DNA from: Chrysaora quinquecirrha
Lineage: Eukaryota > Cnidaria > Scyphozoa > Semaeostomeae > Pelagiidae
Assembly: GCA_014526335.1 (NCBI GenBank)
Contig: JACTAT010000344.1
Span: forward strand, 94,101-158,100
Reading direction: 5' to 3'
DNA length: 64,000 nucleotides
The translations under genes and the position numbers were made by a program. The notes below the pieces were generated by a model, which worked only from the letters and a program-made list of their open reading frames with translations, had not been told where the DNA came from and made no database searches. Shown in pieces: positions 44,580 to 59,100 of this stretch. Each line of letters starts with the position of its first letter. Position 1 is the stretch's first letter.

Positions 44580-47500
44580 AGGTAATTCTATAGCCTTGTC
44601 TAATGACCAAAAATCGGCCAAAATGAGGGGTTTCAAAAACTCTCTTTTTTCTTCAAAAATACTTATTTTATCTTAACAGATACCCTCTAAATAGCCTCTA
44701 GGGGACAAATAAAGTGTATTTCTATCAAATCAAGTCGAATTTAGGAGAAAAAATTCCCTCAAAAATTGCCAAAAAGGTAATTCTATAGCCTTGTCTAATG
44801 ACCAAAAATCGGCCAAAATGAGGGGTTTCAAAAACTCTCTTTTTTCTTCAAAAATAGTTATTTTATCTTAACAGATACCCTCTAAATAGCCTCTAGGGGA
44901 CAAATAAAGTGTATTTCTATCAAATCAAGTCGAATTTAGGAGAAAAAATTCCCTCAAAAAATCGCCAAAAAGGTAATTCTATAGCCTTGTCAAATGACCA
45001 AAAATCGGCCAAAATGAGGGGTTTTAAAACTCTCTTTTTCTTCAAAAATAGTTATTTTACCTTACCAGATACCCTCTAAATAGCCTCTAAGGAACAAATA
45101 AAGTGTATTTCTATCAAATCAAGTCGAATTTAGGAGAAAAAATTCCCTCAAAGAATCGCCAAAAAGGTAATTCTATAGCCTTGTCAAATGACCAAAAATC
45201 GGCCAAAATACGGAGTTTTGAAAACTCTCTTTTTTCTTCAAAAATAGTTATTTTATCTTACCAGATACCCTCTAAATAGCCTCTAGGGGACAAATAAAGT
45301 GTTTTTCTATCAAATTAGGTCGAATTTAGGAGAAAAAAATTCCCTCAAAAAATCGCAAAAAAGGTAATTCTATAGCCTTGTATAATGACCAAAAATCGGC
45401 CAAAATGAGGGGTTTTGAAAACTCTTTTTTTTCTTCAAAAATAGTTATTTTATCTTAACAGATACCCTCTAAATAGCCTCTAGTGGACAAATAAAGTGTA
45501 TTTCTATCAAATCAGGTCGAATTTAGGAGAAAAAAATTCCCTCAAAGAATCGCCAAAAAGGTAAGCCTATAGACTTGTCAAATGACCAAAAATCGGCCAA
45601 AATGAGGGGTTTTAAAACTCTCTTTTTCTTCAAAAATAGTTATTTTACCTTACCAGATACCCTCTAAAGAGCCTCTAGGGAACAATTAAAGTGTATTTCT
45701 ATCAAATCAAGTCGAATTTAGGAGAAAAAATTCCCTCAAAAAATCGCCAAAAAGGTAATTCTATAGCCTTGTCAAATGACCAAAAATCGGCCAAAATACG
45801 TGGTTTTGAAAACTCTCTTTTTTCTTCAAAAATAGTTATTTTATCTTACCAGATACCCTCTAAATAGCCTCTAGGGGACAAATAAAGTGTTTTTCTATCA
45901 AATTAGGTCGAATTTAGGAGAAAAAAATTCCCTCAAAAAATCGCCAAAAAGGTAATTCTATAGCCTTGTCTAATGACCAAAAATCGGCCAAAATGAGGGG
46001 TTTTGAAAACTCTTTTTTTTCTTCAAAAATAGTTATTTTATCTTAACAGATACCCTCTAAATAGCCTCTAGTGGACAAATAAAGTGTATTTCTATCAAAT
46101 CAGGTCGAATTTAGGAGAAAAAATTCCTCAAAGAATCGCCAAAAGGTAAGCCTATAGACTTGCCAAATGACCAAAAATCGGCCAAAATGAGGGGTTTTAA
46201 AAACTCTCTTTTTTCTTCAAAAATAGTTATTTTATCTTAACAGATACCCTCTAAATAGCCTCTAGGGGACAAATAAAGTGTTTTTCTATCAAATTAGGTC
46301 AAATTTAGGAGAAAAAAATTCCCTCAAAAAATCGCCAAAAAGGTAATTCTATAGCCTTGTCTAATGACCAAAAATCGGCCAAAATGAGGGGTTTTGAAAA
46401 CTCTTTTTTTTCTTCAAAAATAGTTATTTTATCTTAACAGATACCCTCTAAGTAGCCTCTAGTGGACAAATAAAGTGTATTTCTATCAAATCAGGTCGAA
46501 TTTAGGAGAGAAAAATTCCCTCAAAGAATCGCCAAAAAGGTAAGCCTATAGACTTGCCAAATGACCAAAAATCGGCCAAAATGAGGGGTTTTAAAAACTC
46601 TCTTTTTTCTTCAAAAATAGTTATTTTATCTTAACAGATACCCTCTAAATAGCCTCTAGGGGACAAATAAAGTGTTTTTCTATCAAATTAGGTCGAATTT
46701 AGGAGAAAAAAATTCCCTCAAAAAATCGCCAAAAAGGTAATTCTATAGCCTTGTCTAATGACCAAAAATCGGCCAAAATGAGGGGTTTTGAAAACTCTTT
46801 TTTTTCTTCAAAAATAGTTATTTTATCTTAACAGATACCCTCTAAATAGCCTCTAGTGGACAAATAAAGTGTATTTCTATCAAATTAGGTCAAATTTAGG
46901 AGAAAAAAATTCTCTTAAAAAATCGCCAAAAAGCTAAGTCTATTGCCTTGCCAAATGGCCAAAAATCGGCCAAAGCTCGGGGTTTGGAAAACTCTATTTT
47001 TTCTTCAAAAATTGCTAATTACTCCTACCAGATAGCCTTTAAATAGCGCCTAGGGGATAAATATAATGTTTTTCTATCAAATTAGGTCGAATTTAGGAGA
47101 AAAAATTTCCCTCAAAAAATCGCCAAAAAGGTAAGTCTATAGCCTTGCCAAATGGCCAAAAATCGGCCAAAATGAGGGGTTTTGAAAACTCTCTTTTTTC
47201 TTCAAAAATAGTTATTTTATCTTACCAGATACCCTCTAAATAGCCTCTAGGGGACAAATAAAGTGTTTTTCGATCAAATTAGGTCGAATTTAGGAGAAAA
47301 AAATTCCCTCAAAAAATCACTGAAAAGGTAAGTCTATAGCCTTGCCAAATGACCAAAAATCGGCCAAAATGAGGGGTTTGAAAAACTCTTTTTTTTCTTC
47401 AAGAATAGTTATTTTACCTTACCAGATACCCTCTAAATAGCCTCTAAGGAACAAATAAAGTGTATTTCTATCAAATCAAGTCGAATTTAGGAGAAAAAAT

Positions 47501-49420
47501 TCCCTCAAAGAATCGCCAAAAAGGTAATTCTATAGCCTTGTCAAATGACCAAAAATCGGCCAAAATACGGAGTTTTGAAAACTCTCTTTTTTCTTCAAAA
47601 ATAGTTATTTTATCTTACCAGATACCCTCTAAATAGCCTCTAGGGGACAAATAAAGTGTTTTTCTATCAAATTAGGTCGAATTTAGGAGAAAAAAATTCC
47701 CTCAAAAAATCGCCAAAAAGGTAATTCTATAGCCTTGTCTAATGACCAAAAATCGGCCAAAATGAGGGGTTTTGAAAACTCTTTTTTTTCTTCAAAAATA
47801 GTTATTTTATCTTAACAGATACCCTCTAAATAGCCTCTAGTGGACAAATAAAGTGTATTTCTATCAAATCAGGTCGAATTTAGGAGAAAAAAATTCCCTC
47901 AAAGAATCGCCAAAAAGGTAAGCCTATAGACTTGTCAAATGACCAAAAATCGGCCAAAATGAGGGGTTTTAAAACTCTCTTTTTCTTCAAAAATAGTTAT
48001 TTTACCTTACCAGATACCCTCTAAATAGCCTCTAGGGAACAATTAAAGTGTATTTCTATCAAATCAAGTCGAATTTAGGAGAAAAAATTCCCTCAAAAAA
48101 TCGCCAAAAAGGTAATTCTATAGCCTTGTCAAATGACCAAAAATCCGCCAAAATACGGGGTTTTGAAAACTCTCTTTTTTCTTCAAAAATAGTTATTTTA
48201 TCTTACCAGATACCCTCTAAATAGCCTCTAGGGGACAAATAAAGTGTTTTTCTATCAAATTAGGTCGAATTTAGGAGAAAAAATTCCTCAAAAATCGCCA
48301 AAAGGTAATTCTATAGCCTTGTCTAATGACCAAAATCGGCCAAAATGAGGGTTTTGAAAACTCTTTTTTCTTCAAAAATAGTTATTTTATCTTAACAGAT
48401 ACCCTCTAAATAGCCTCTAGTGGACAAATAAAGTGTATTTCTATCAAATCAGGTCGAATTTAGGAGAAAAAAATTCCCTCAAAGAATCGCCAAAAAGGTA
48501 AGCCTATAGACTTGCCAAATGACCAAAAATCGGCCAAAATGAGGGGTTTTAAAAACTCTCTTTTTTCTTCAAAAATAGTTATTTTATCTTAACAGATACC
48601 CTCTAAATAGCCTCTAGGGGACAAATAAAGTGTTTTTCTATCAAATTAGGTCAAATTTAGGAGAAAAAAATTCCCTCAAAAAATCGCCAAAAAGGTAATT
48701 CTATAGCCTTGTCTAATGACCAAAAATCGGCCAAAATGAGGGGTTTTGAAAACTCTTTTTTTTCTTCAAAAATAGTTATTTTATCTTAACAGATACCCTC
48801 TAAATAGCCTCTAGTGGACAAGTAAAGTGTATTTCTATCAAATCAGGTCGAATTTAGGAGAGAAAAATTCCCTCAAAGAATCGCCAAAAAGGTAAGCCTA
48901 TAGACTTGCCAAATGACCAAAAATCGGCCAAAATGAGGGGTTTTAAAAACTCTCTTTTTTCTTCAAAAATAGTTATTTTATCTTAACAGATACCCTCTAA
49001 ATAGCCTCTAGGGGACAAATAAAGTGTTTTTCTATCAAATTAGGTCGAATTTAGGAGAAAAAAATTCCCTCAAAAAATCGCCAAAAAGGTAATTCTATAG
49101 CCTTGTCTAATGACCAAAAATCGGCCAAAATGAGGGGTTTTGAAAACTCTTTTTTTTCTTCAAAAATAGTTATTTTATCTTAACAGATACCCTCTAAATA
49201 GCCTCTAGTGGACAAATAAAGTGTATTTCTATCAAATTAGGTCAAATTTAGGAGAAAAAAATTCTCTTAAAAAATCGCCAAAAAGCTAAGTCTATTGCCT
49301 TGCCAAATGGCCAAAAATCGGCCAAAGCTCGGGGTTTGAAAACTCTATTTTTCTTCAAAATTGCTAATTACTCCTACCAGATAGCCTTTAAATAGCGCCT
49401 AGGGGATAAATATAATGTTT
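44580..49420 (+). repeat. Twelve-monomer higher-order repeat of about 2.35 kb
   Basis: Rare variants recur at the same spacing: AGCTAAGTCTATTGCC at 46932 and 49284 (2352 bp), and TACGGAGTTTTG at about 45211 and 47568 (2357 bp). The order of variant monomers between them also matches. Confidence 0.75.
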
Positions 49421-51639
49421 TTCTATCAAATTAGGTCGAATTTAGGAGAAAAAATTTCCCTCAAAAAATCGCCAAAAAGGTAAGTCTATAGCCTTGCCAA
49501 ATGGCCAAAAATCGGCCAAAATGAGGGGTTTTGAAAACTCTCTTTTTCTTCAAAATAGTTATTTTATCTTACCAGATACCCTCTAAATAGCCTCTAGGGG
49601 ACAAATAAAGTGTTTTTCGATCAAATTAGGTCGAATTTAGGAGAAAAAAATTCCCTCAAAAAATCACTGAAAAGGTAAGTCTATAGCCTTGCCAAATGAC
49701 CAAAAATCGGCCAAAATGAGGGGTTTTAAAAACTCTTTTTTCTTCAAAATAGTTATTTTACCTTACCAGATACCCTCTAAATAGCCTCTAGTGGACAAAT
49801 AAAGTGTATTTCTATCAAATTAGGACGAATTTAGGAGAAAAAAATTCCCTCAAAAAATCACTGAAAAGGTAAGTCTATAGCCTTGCCAAATGACCAAAAA
49901 TCGGCCAAAATGAGGGGTTTTAAAAACTCTTTTTTTTTCTTCAAAAATAGTTATTTTACCTTACCAGATACCCTCTAAATAGCCTCTAGTGGACAAATAA
50001 AGTGCATTTCTATCGAATTAGGACGAATTTAGGAGAAAAAAATTCCCTCAAAAAATCACTGAAAAGGTAAGTCTATAGCCTTGCCAAATGACCAAAAATC
50101 GGCCAAAATGAGGGGTTTTAAAAACTCTTTTTTTTTCTTCAAAAATAGTTATTTTACCTTACCAGATACCCTCTAAATAGCCTCTAGTGGACAAATAAAG
50201 TGTATTTCTATCGAATTAGGACGAATTTACGAGAAAAAAATTCCCTCAAAAAATCACTGAAAAGGTAAGTCTATAGCCTTGCCAAATGGCCAAAAATCGG
50301 CCAAAATGAGGGGTTTTGAAAACTCTCTTTTTTCTTCAAAAATAGTTATTTTATCTTACCAGATACCATCTAAATAGCCTCTAGGGGACAAATAAAGTGT
50401 ATTTCTATCAAATCAGGTCAAATTTAGGAGAAAAAAATTCCCTCAAAAAAACGCCAAAAAGGTAAGCCTATAGCCTTGCCAAATGGCCAAAAATCGGCCA
50501 AAGCTCGGGGTTTGGAAAACTCTCTTTTTTCTTCAAAAATTGCTAATTACTCCTACCAGATAGCCCTTAAATAGCGCCTAGGGGATAAATATCGTGTTTT
50601 TCTATCAAATTAGGTCGAATTTAGGAGAAAAAAATTCCCTCAAAAAATCACTGAAAAGGTAAGTCTATAGCCTTGCCAAATGACCAAAAATCGGCCAAAA
50701 TGAGGGGTTTTAAAAACTCTTTTTTTTCTTCAAAAATAGTTATTTTACCTTACCAGATACCCTCTAAATAGCCTCTAGTGGACAAATAAAGTGTATTTCT
50801 ATCAAATTAGGTCAAATTTAGGAGAAAAAAATTCCCTTAAAAAATCGCTAAAAAGCTAAGTCTATAGCCTTGCCAAATGGCCAAAAATCGGCCAAAGCTC
50901 GGGGTTTGGAAAACTCTATTTTTTCTTCAAAAATTGCTAATTTCTCCTACCAGATAGCCCTTAAATAGCGCCTAGGGGATAAATATAGTGTTTTTCTATC
51001 AAATTAGGTCGAATTTAGGAGAAAAAATTTCCCTCAAAAAATCGCCAAAAAGGTAAGTCTATAGCCTTGCCAAATGGCCAAAAATCGGCCAAAATGAGGG
51101 GTTTTGAAAACTCTCTTTTTTCTTCAAAAATAGTTATTTTATCTTACCAGATACCCTCTAAATAGCCTCTAGGGGACAAATAAAGTGTATTTCTATCAAA
51201 TTAGGTCGAATTTAGGAGAAAAAAATTCCTTCAAAAAATTGCCAAAAAGGCAAGTCTATAGCCTTGCCAAATGGCCAAAAATCGGCCAAAATGAGGGGTT
51301 TTGATAACTCTCTTTTTTCTTCAAAAATAGTTATTTTATCTTACCAGATACCCTCTAAATAGCCTCTGGGGGACAAATAAAGTGTTTTTCTATCAAATTA
51401 GGTCGAATTTAGGAGAAAAAAATTCCCTCAAAAAATCACTAAAAAGGTAAGTCTATAGCCTTGCCAAATGGCCAAAAATCGGCCAAAATGAGGGGTTTGA
51501 AAAACTCTTTTTTTTCTTCAAAAATAGTTATTTCATCTTACCAGATACCCTCTAAATAGCCTCTAGGGGACAAATAAAGTGTATTTCTATCAAATCAGGT
51601 CGAATTTATTCGAAAAAAATTCCCTTAAAAAATCGCCAA

Positions 51640-54200
51640 AAAGCTAAGTCTATAGCCTTGCCAAATGGCCAAAAATCGGCCAAAGCTCGGGGTTTGGAAA
51701 ACTCTCTTTTTTCTTCAAAAATTGCTAATTACTCCTACCAGATAGCCCTTAAATAGCGCCTAGGGGATAAATATCGTGTTTTTCTATCAAATTAGGTCGA
51801 ATTTAGGAGAAAAAAATTCCCTCAAAAAATCACTAAAAAGGTAAGTCTATAGCTTTGCCAAATGATCAAAAATCGGCCAAAATGAGGGTCTTAAAAACTC
51901 TTTTTTCTTCAAAATAGTTATTTTACCTTACCAGATACCCTCTAAATAGCCTCTAGTGGACAAATAAAGTGTATTTCTATCAAATTAGGACGAATTTAGG
52001 AGAAAAAATTCCTCAAAAATCACTGAAAAGGTAAGTCTATAGCCTTGCCAAATGACCAAAAATCGGCCAAAATGAGGGTTTTAAAAACTCTTTTTTCTTC
52101 AAAAATAGTTATTTTACCTTACCAGATACCCTCTAAATAGCCTCTAGTGGACAAATAAAGTGCATTTCTATCGAATTAGGACGAATTTAGGAGCAAAAAT
52201 TCCTCAAAAATCACTGAAAAGGTAAGTCTATAGCCTTGCCAAATGACCAAAAATCGGCCAAAATGAGGGGTTTTAAAAACTCTTTTTTTTTCTTCAAAAA
52301 TAGTTATTTTACCTTACCAGATACCCTCTAAATAGCCTCTAGTGGACAAATAAAGTGTATTTCTATCGAATTAGGACGAATTTACGAGAAAAAAATTCCC
52401 TCAAAAAATCACTGAAAAGGTAAGTCTATATCCTTGCCAAATGGCCAAAAATCGGCCAAAATGAGGGGTTTTGAAAACTCTCTTTTTTCTTCAAAAATAG
52501 TTATTTTATCTTACCAGACACCATCTAAATAGCCTCTAGGGGACAAATAAAGTGTATTTCTATCAAATCAGGTCAAATTTAGGAGAAAAAAATTCCCTCA
52601 AAAAAACGCCAAAAAGGTAAGCCTATAGCCTTGCCAAATGGCCAAAAATCGGCCAAACCTCGGGGTTTGGAAAACTCTCTTTTTTCTTCAAAAATTGCTA
52701 ATTACTCCTACCAGATAGCCCTTAAATAGCGCCTAGGGGATAAATATCGTGTTTTTCTATCAAATTAGGTCGAATTTAGGAGAAAAAAATTCCCTCAAAA
52801 AATCACTAAAAAGGTAAGTCTATAGCCTTGCCAAATGGCCAAAAATCGGCCAAAATGAGGGGTTTTGAAAACTCTCTTTTTTCTTCAAAAATAGTTATTT
52901 TATCTTACCAGATACCATCTAAATAGCCTCTAGGGGACAAATAAAGTGTATTTCTATCAAATCAGGTCGAATTTAGGTGAAAAAAATTCCCTTAAAAAAT
53001 AGCCAAAAAGCTAAGTCTATAGCCTTGCCAAATGGCCAAAAATCGGCCAAAGCTCGGGGTTTGGAAAACTCTCTTTTTTCTTCAAAAATTGCTAATTACT
53101 CCTACCAGATAGCCCTTAAATAGCGCCTAGGGGATAAATATCGTGTTTTTCTATCAAATTAGGTCGAATTTAGGAGAAAAAAATTCCCTCAAAAAATCAC
53201 TAAAAAGGTAAGTCTATAGCTTTGCCAAATGATCAAAAATCGGCCAAAATGAGGGGTCTTAAAAACTCTTTTTTTTCTTCAAAAATAGTTATTTTACCTT
53301 ACCAGATACCCTCTAAATAGCCTCTAGTGGACAAATAAAGTGTATTTCTATCAAATTAGGACGAATTTAGGAGAAAAAAATTCCCTCAAAAAATCACTGA
53401 AAAGGTAAGTCTATAGCCTTGCCAAATGACCAAAAATCGGCCAAAATGAGGGGTTTTAAAAACTCTTTTTTCTTCAAAAATAGTTATTTTACCTTACCAG
53501 ATACCCTCTAAATAGCCTCTAGTGGACAAATAAAGTGCATTTCTATCGAATTAGGACGAATTTAGGAGCAAAAAATTCCCTCAAAAAATCACTGAAAAGG
53601 TAAGTCTATAGCCTTGCCAAATGACCAAAAATCGGCCAAAATGAGGGGTTTTAAAAACTCTTTTTTTTTCTTCAAAAATAGTTATTTTACCTTACCAGAT
53701 ACCCTCTAAATAGCCTCTAGTGGACAAATAAAGTGTATTTCTATCGAATTAGGACGAATTTACGAGAAAAAAATTCCCTCAAAAAATCACTGAAAAGGTA
53801 AGTCTATATCCTTGCCAAATGGCCAAAAATCGGCCAAAATGAGGGGTTTTGAAAACTCTCTTTTTCTTCAAAATAGTTATTTTATCTTACCAGACACCAT
53901 CTAAATAGCCTCTAGGGGACAAATAAAGTGTATTTCTATCAAATCAGGTCAAATTTAGGAGAAAAAATTCCTCAAAAAACGCCAAAAAGGTAAGCCTATA
54001 GCCTTGCCAAATGGCCAAAAATCGGCCAAACCTCGGGGTTTGGAAAACTCTCTTTTTTCTTCAAAAATTGCTAATTACTCCTACCAGATAGCCCTTAAAT
54101 AGCGCCTAGGGATAAATATCGTGTTTTTCTATCAAATTAGGTCGAATTTAGGAGAAAAAATTCCTCAAAAATCACTAAAAGGTAAGTCTATAGCCTTGCC
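51640..54200 (+). repeat. Seven-monomer higher-order repeat of about 1.37 kb
   Basis: The variants TCTATATCCTTGCC (52425 and 53803) and CCAAACCTCGGGG (52653 and 54026) recur at 1373-1378 bp, seven monomers, with the same neighbours. Confidence 0.7.
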
Positions 54201-56199
54201 AAATGGCCAAAAATCGGCCAAAATGAGGGTTTTGAAAACTCTCTTTTTCTTCAAAAATAGTTATTTTATCTTACCAGATACCATCTAAATAGCCTCTAGG
54301 GGACAAATAAAGTGTATTTCTATCAAATCAGGTCGAATTTAGGTGAAAAAAATTCCCTTAAAAAATAGCCAAAAAGCTAAGTCTATAGCCTTGCCAAATG
54401 GCCAAAAATCGGCCAAAGCTCGGGGTTTGGAAAACTCTCTTTTTTCTTCAAAAATTGCTAATTACTCCTACCAGATAGCCCTTAAATAGCGCCTAGGGGA
54501 TAAATATCGTGTTTTTCTATCAAATTAGGTCGAATTTAGGAGAAAAAAATTCCCTCAAAAAATCACTAAAAAGGTAAGTCTATAGCCTTGCCAAATGATC
54601 AAAAATCGGCCAAAATGAGGGGTTTTAAAAACTCTTTTTTTTTCTTCAAAAATAGTTATTTTACCTTACCAGATACCCTCTAAATAGCCTCTAGTGGACA
54701 AATAAAGTGTATTTCTATCGAATTAGGACGAATTTAGGAGAAAAAAATTCCCTCAAAAAATCACTGAAAAGGTAAGTCTATAGCCTTGCCAAATGACCAA
54801 AAATCGGCCAAAATGAGGGGTTTTAAAAACTCTTTTTTTTCTTCAAAAATAGTTATTTTACCTTACCAGATACCCTCTAAATAGCCTCTAGTGGACAAAT
54901 AAAGTGTATTTCTATCAAATTAGGTCAAATTTAGGAGAAAAAAATTCCCTTAAAAAATCGCTAAAAAGCTAAGTCTATAGCCTTGCCAAATGGCCAAAAA
55001 TCGGCCAAAGCTCGGGGTTTGGAAAACTCTATTTTTTCTTCAAAAATTGCTAATTACTCCTACCAGATAGCCCTTAAATAGCGCCTAGGGGATAAATATA
55101 GTGTTTTTCTATCAAATTAGGTCGAATTTAGGAGAAAAAATTTCCCTCAAAAAATCGCCAAAAAGGTAAGTCTATAGCCTTGCCAAATGGCCAAAAATCG
55201 GCCAAAATGAGGGTTTTGAAAACTCTCTTTTTCTTCAAAATAGTTATTTTATCTTACCAGATACCCTCTAAATAGCCTCTAGGGGACAAATAAAGTGTAT
55301 TTCTATCAAATTAGGTCGAATTTAGGAGAAAAAATTCCTTCAAAAATTGCCAAAAGGCAAGTCTATAGCCTTGCCAAATGGCCAAAAATCGGCCAAAATG
55401 AGGGGTTTTGATAACTCTCTTTTTCTTCAAAATAGTTATTTTATCTTACCAGATACCCTCTAAATAGCCTCTAGGGACAAATAAAGTGTTTTTCTATCAA
55501 ATTAGGTCGAATTTAGGAGAAAAAATTCCTCAAAAATCACTAAAAGGTAAGTCTATAGCCTTGCCAAATGGCCAAAAATCGGCCAAAATGAGGGGTTTTG
55601 AAAACTCTCTTTTGTCTTCAAAAATAGTTATTTCATCTTACCAGATACCCTCTAAATAGCCTCTAGGGGACAAATAAAGTGTATTTCTATCAAATCAGGT
55701 CGAATTTATTCGAAAAAAATTCCCTTAAAAAATCGCCAAAAAGCTAAGTCTATAGCCTTGCCAAATGGCCAAAAATCGGCGAAAGCTCGGGGTTTGGAAA
55801 ACTCTCTTTTTTCTTCAAAAATTGCTAATTACTCCTACCAGATAGCCCTTAAATAGCGCCTAGGGGATAAATATCGTGTTTTTCTATCAAATTAGGTCGA
55901 ATTTAGGAGAAAAAAATTCCCTCAAAAAATCACTAAAAAGGTAAGTCTATAGCTTTGCCAAATGATCAAAAATCGGCCAAAATGAGGGGTCTTAAAAACT
56001 CTTTTTTTTCTTCAAAAATAGTTATTTTACCTTACCAGATACCCTCTAAATAGCCTCTAGTGGACAAATAAAGTGTATTTCTATAAAATCAGGTCGAATT
56101 TAGGAGAAAAAAATTCCCTCAAAGAATCGCCAAAAAGGTAAGTCTATAGACTTGCCAAATGGCCAAAAATAGGTCAAAATCAGGGGTTTGGAAAACTCT

Positions 56200-59100
56200 C
56201 TTTTTTCTTCAAAAATGGTATTTAATCCTACCAGAAACCCTCAAAATAGCGTCTAGGGCATTAATAAAGTGTTTTTCTATCAAATTAGGTCAAATTTAGG
56301 AGAAAAAAATTCCCTTAAAAAATCGCCAAAAAGCTAAGTCTATAGCCTTGCAAAATGGCCAAAAATCGGCCAAAATGAGGGGTTTTGAAAACTCTCTTTT
56401 TCCTTCAAAAATGGTATTTAATCCTACCGGAAACCCTATAAATAGCGTCTAGGGCATTAATAAAGTGTTTTTCTATCAAACTAGGTCGAATTTATTAGAA
56501 TAACATTCCCTCAAAAAATCGCCAAAAAGGCAAGTCTATAGCCTTGCCAAATGGCCAAAAATCGGCCAAAATGAGGGGTTTTGAAAACTCTCTTTTTTCT
56601 TCAAAAATAGTTATTTTATCTTACCAGATACCCTCTAAATAGCCTTTAGGGGCAAATAAAGTGTTTTTCTATCAAATTAGGTCGAATTTAGGAGAAAAAA
56701 ATTCCCTCAAAAAATCACTAAAAAGGTAAGTCTATAGCCTTGCCAAATGATCAAAAATCGGCCAAAATGAGGGGTTTTAAAAACTCTTTTTTTCTTCAAA
56801 ATAGTTATTTTACCTTACCAGATACCCTCTAAATAGCCTCTAGTGGACAAATAAAGTGTATTTCTTTCAAATCAGGTCGAATTTAGGAGAAAAAAATTCC
56901 CTCAAAGAATCGCCAAAAAGGTAAGCCTATAGACTTGCCAAATGACCAAAAATCGGCCAAAATGAGGGGTTTTAAAAACTCTCTTTTTTCTTCAAAAATA
57001 GTTACTTTATCTTACCAGATACCCTCTAAATAGCCTTTAGGGGCAAATAAAGTGTATTTCTATCAAATCAGGTCGAATTTAGGAGAAAAAAATTCCCTCA
57101 AAGAATCGCCAAAAAGGTAAGCCTATAGACTTGCCAAATGACCAAAAATCGGCCAAAATGAGGGTTTTAAACTCTCTTTTTTCTTCAAAAATAGTAGTTT
57201 TATCTTAACAAATACCCTCTAAATAGCCTCTCGGGGACAAATAAAGTGTTTTTCTATCAAATTAGGTCGAATTTAGGAGAAAAAAATTCCCTCAAAAAAA
57301 CGCCAAAAAGGTAAGCCTATAGCCTTGCAAATGGCCAAAAATCGTCCAAAATTCGGAGTTTGGAAAACTATATTTTTTCTTCAAAAACTGCTAATTACTC
57401 CTACCAGATTGCCCTTAAATAGCGCCTAGGGGATAAATATAGTGTTTTTCTATCAAATTAGGTCGAATTTAGGAGAAAAAATTTCCCTCAAAAAATCGCC
57501 AAAAAGGTAAGTCTATAGCCTTGCCAAATGGCCAAAAATCGGCCAAAATGAGGGGTTTTGAAAACTCTCTTTTTTCTTCAAAAATAGTTATTTCATCTTA
57601 CCAGATACCCTCTAAATAGCCTTTAGGGGCAAATAAAGTGTTTTTCTATCAAATTAGGTCGAATTTAGGAGAAAAAAATTCCCTCAAAAAATCACTAAAA
57701 AGGTAAGTCTATAGCCTTGCAAAATGATCAAAAATCGTCCAAAATCCGGAGTTTGGAAAACTATATTTTTTCTTCAAAAATTGCTAATTACTCCTACCAG
57801 ATTGCCCTTAAATAGCGCCTAGGGGATAAATATAGTGTTTTTCTATCAAATTAGGTCGAATTTAGGAGAAAAAATTTCCCTCAAAAAATCGCCACAAAGG
57901 TAAGTCTATAACCTTGCCAAATGGCCAAAAATCGGCCAAAATGAGGGGTTTTGAAAACTCTCTTTTTTCTTCAAAAATAGTTATTTTTTCTTACCAGATA
58001 CCCTCTAAATAGCCTTTAGGGGCAAATAAAGTGTTTTTCTATCAAATTAGGTCGAATTTAGGAGAAAAAAATTCCCTCAAAAAATCACTAAAAAGGTAAG
58101 TCTATAGCCTTGCCAAATGATCAAAAATCGGCCAAAATGAGGGGTTTTAAAAACTCTTTTTTTTCTTCAAAAATAGTTATTTTACCTTACCAGATACCCT
58201 CTAAATAGCCTCTAGTGGACAAATAAAGTGTATTTCTATCAAATCAGGTCGAATTTAGGAGAAAAAAATTCCCTCAAAGAATCGCCAAAAAGGTAAGTCT
58301 ATAGACTTGCCAAATGGCCAAAAATAGGTCAAAATCAGGGGTTTGGAAAACTCTCTTTTTTCTTCAAAAATTGTATTTAATCCTACCAGAAACCCTCAAA
58401 TTAGCGTCTAGGGCATTAATAAAGTGTTTTTCTATCAAATTAGGTCAAATTTAGGAGAAAAAAATTCCCTTAAAAAATCGCCAAAAAGCTAAGTCTATAG
58501 CCTTGCAAAATGGCCAAAAATCGGCCAAAATGAGGGGTTTTGAAAACTCTCTTTTTTCTTCAAAAATGGTATTTAATCCTACCAGAAACCCTATAAATAG
58601 CGTCTAGGGCATTAATAAAGTGTTTTTCTATCAAACTAGGTCGAATTTATTAGAATAACATTCCCTCAAAAATCGCCAAAAGGCAAGTCTATAGCCTTGC
58701 CAAATGGCCAAAAATCGGCCAAAATGAGGGTTTTGAAAACTCTCTTTTTCTTCAAAATAGTTATTTTATCTTACCAGATACCCTCTAAATAGCCTTTAGG
58801 GCAAATAAAGTGTTTTTCTATCAAATTAGGTCGAATTTAGGAGAAAAAATTCCTCAAAAATCACTAAAAGGTAAGTCTATAGCCTTGCCAAATGATCAAA
58901 AATCGGCCAAAATGAGGGTTTTAAAACTCTTTTTTCTTCAAAATAGTTATTTTACCTTACCAGATACCCTCTAAATAGCCTCTAGTGGACAAATAAAGTG
59001 TATTTCTTTCAAATCAGGTCGAATTTAGGAGAAAAAATTCCCTCAAAGAATCGCCAAAAGGTAAGCCTATAGACTTGCCAAATGACCAAAAATCGGCCAA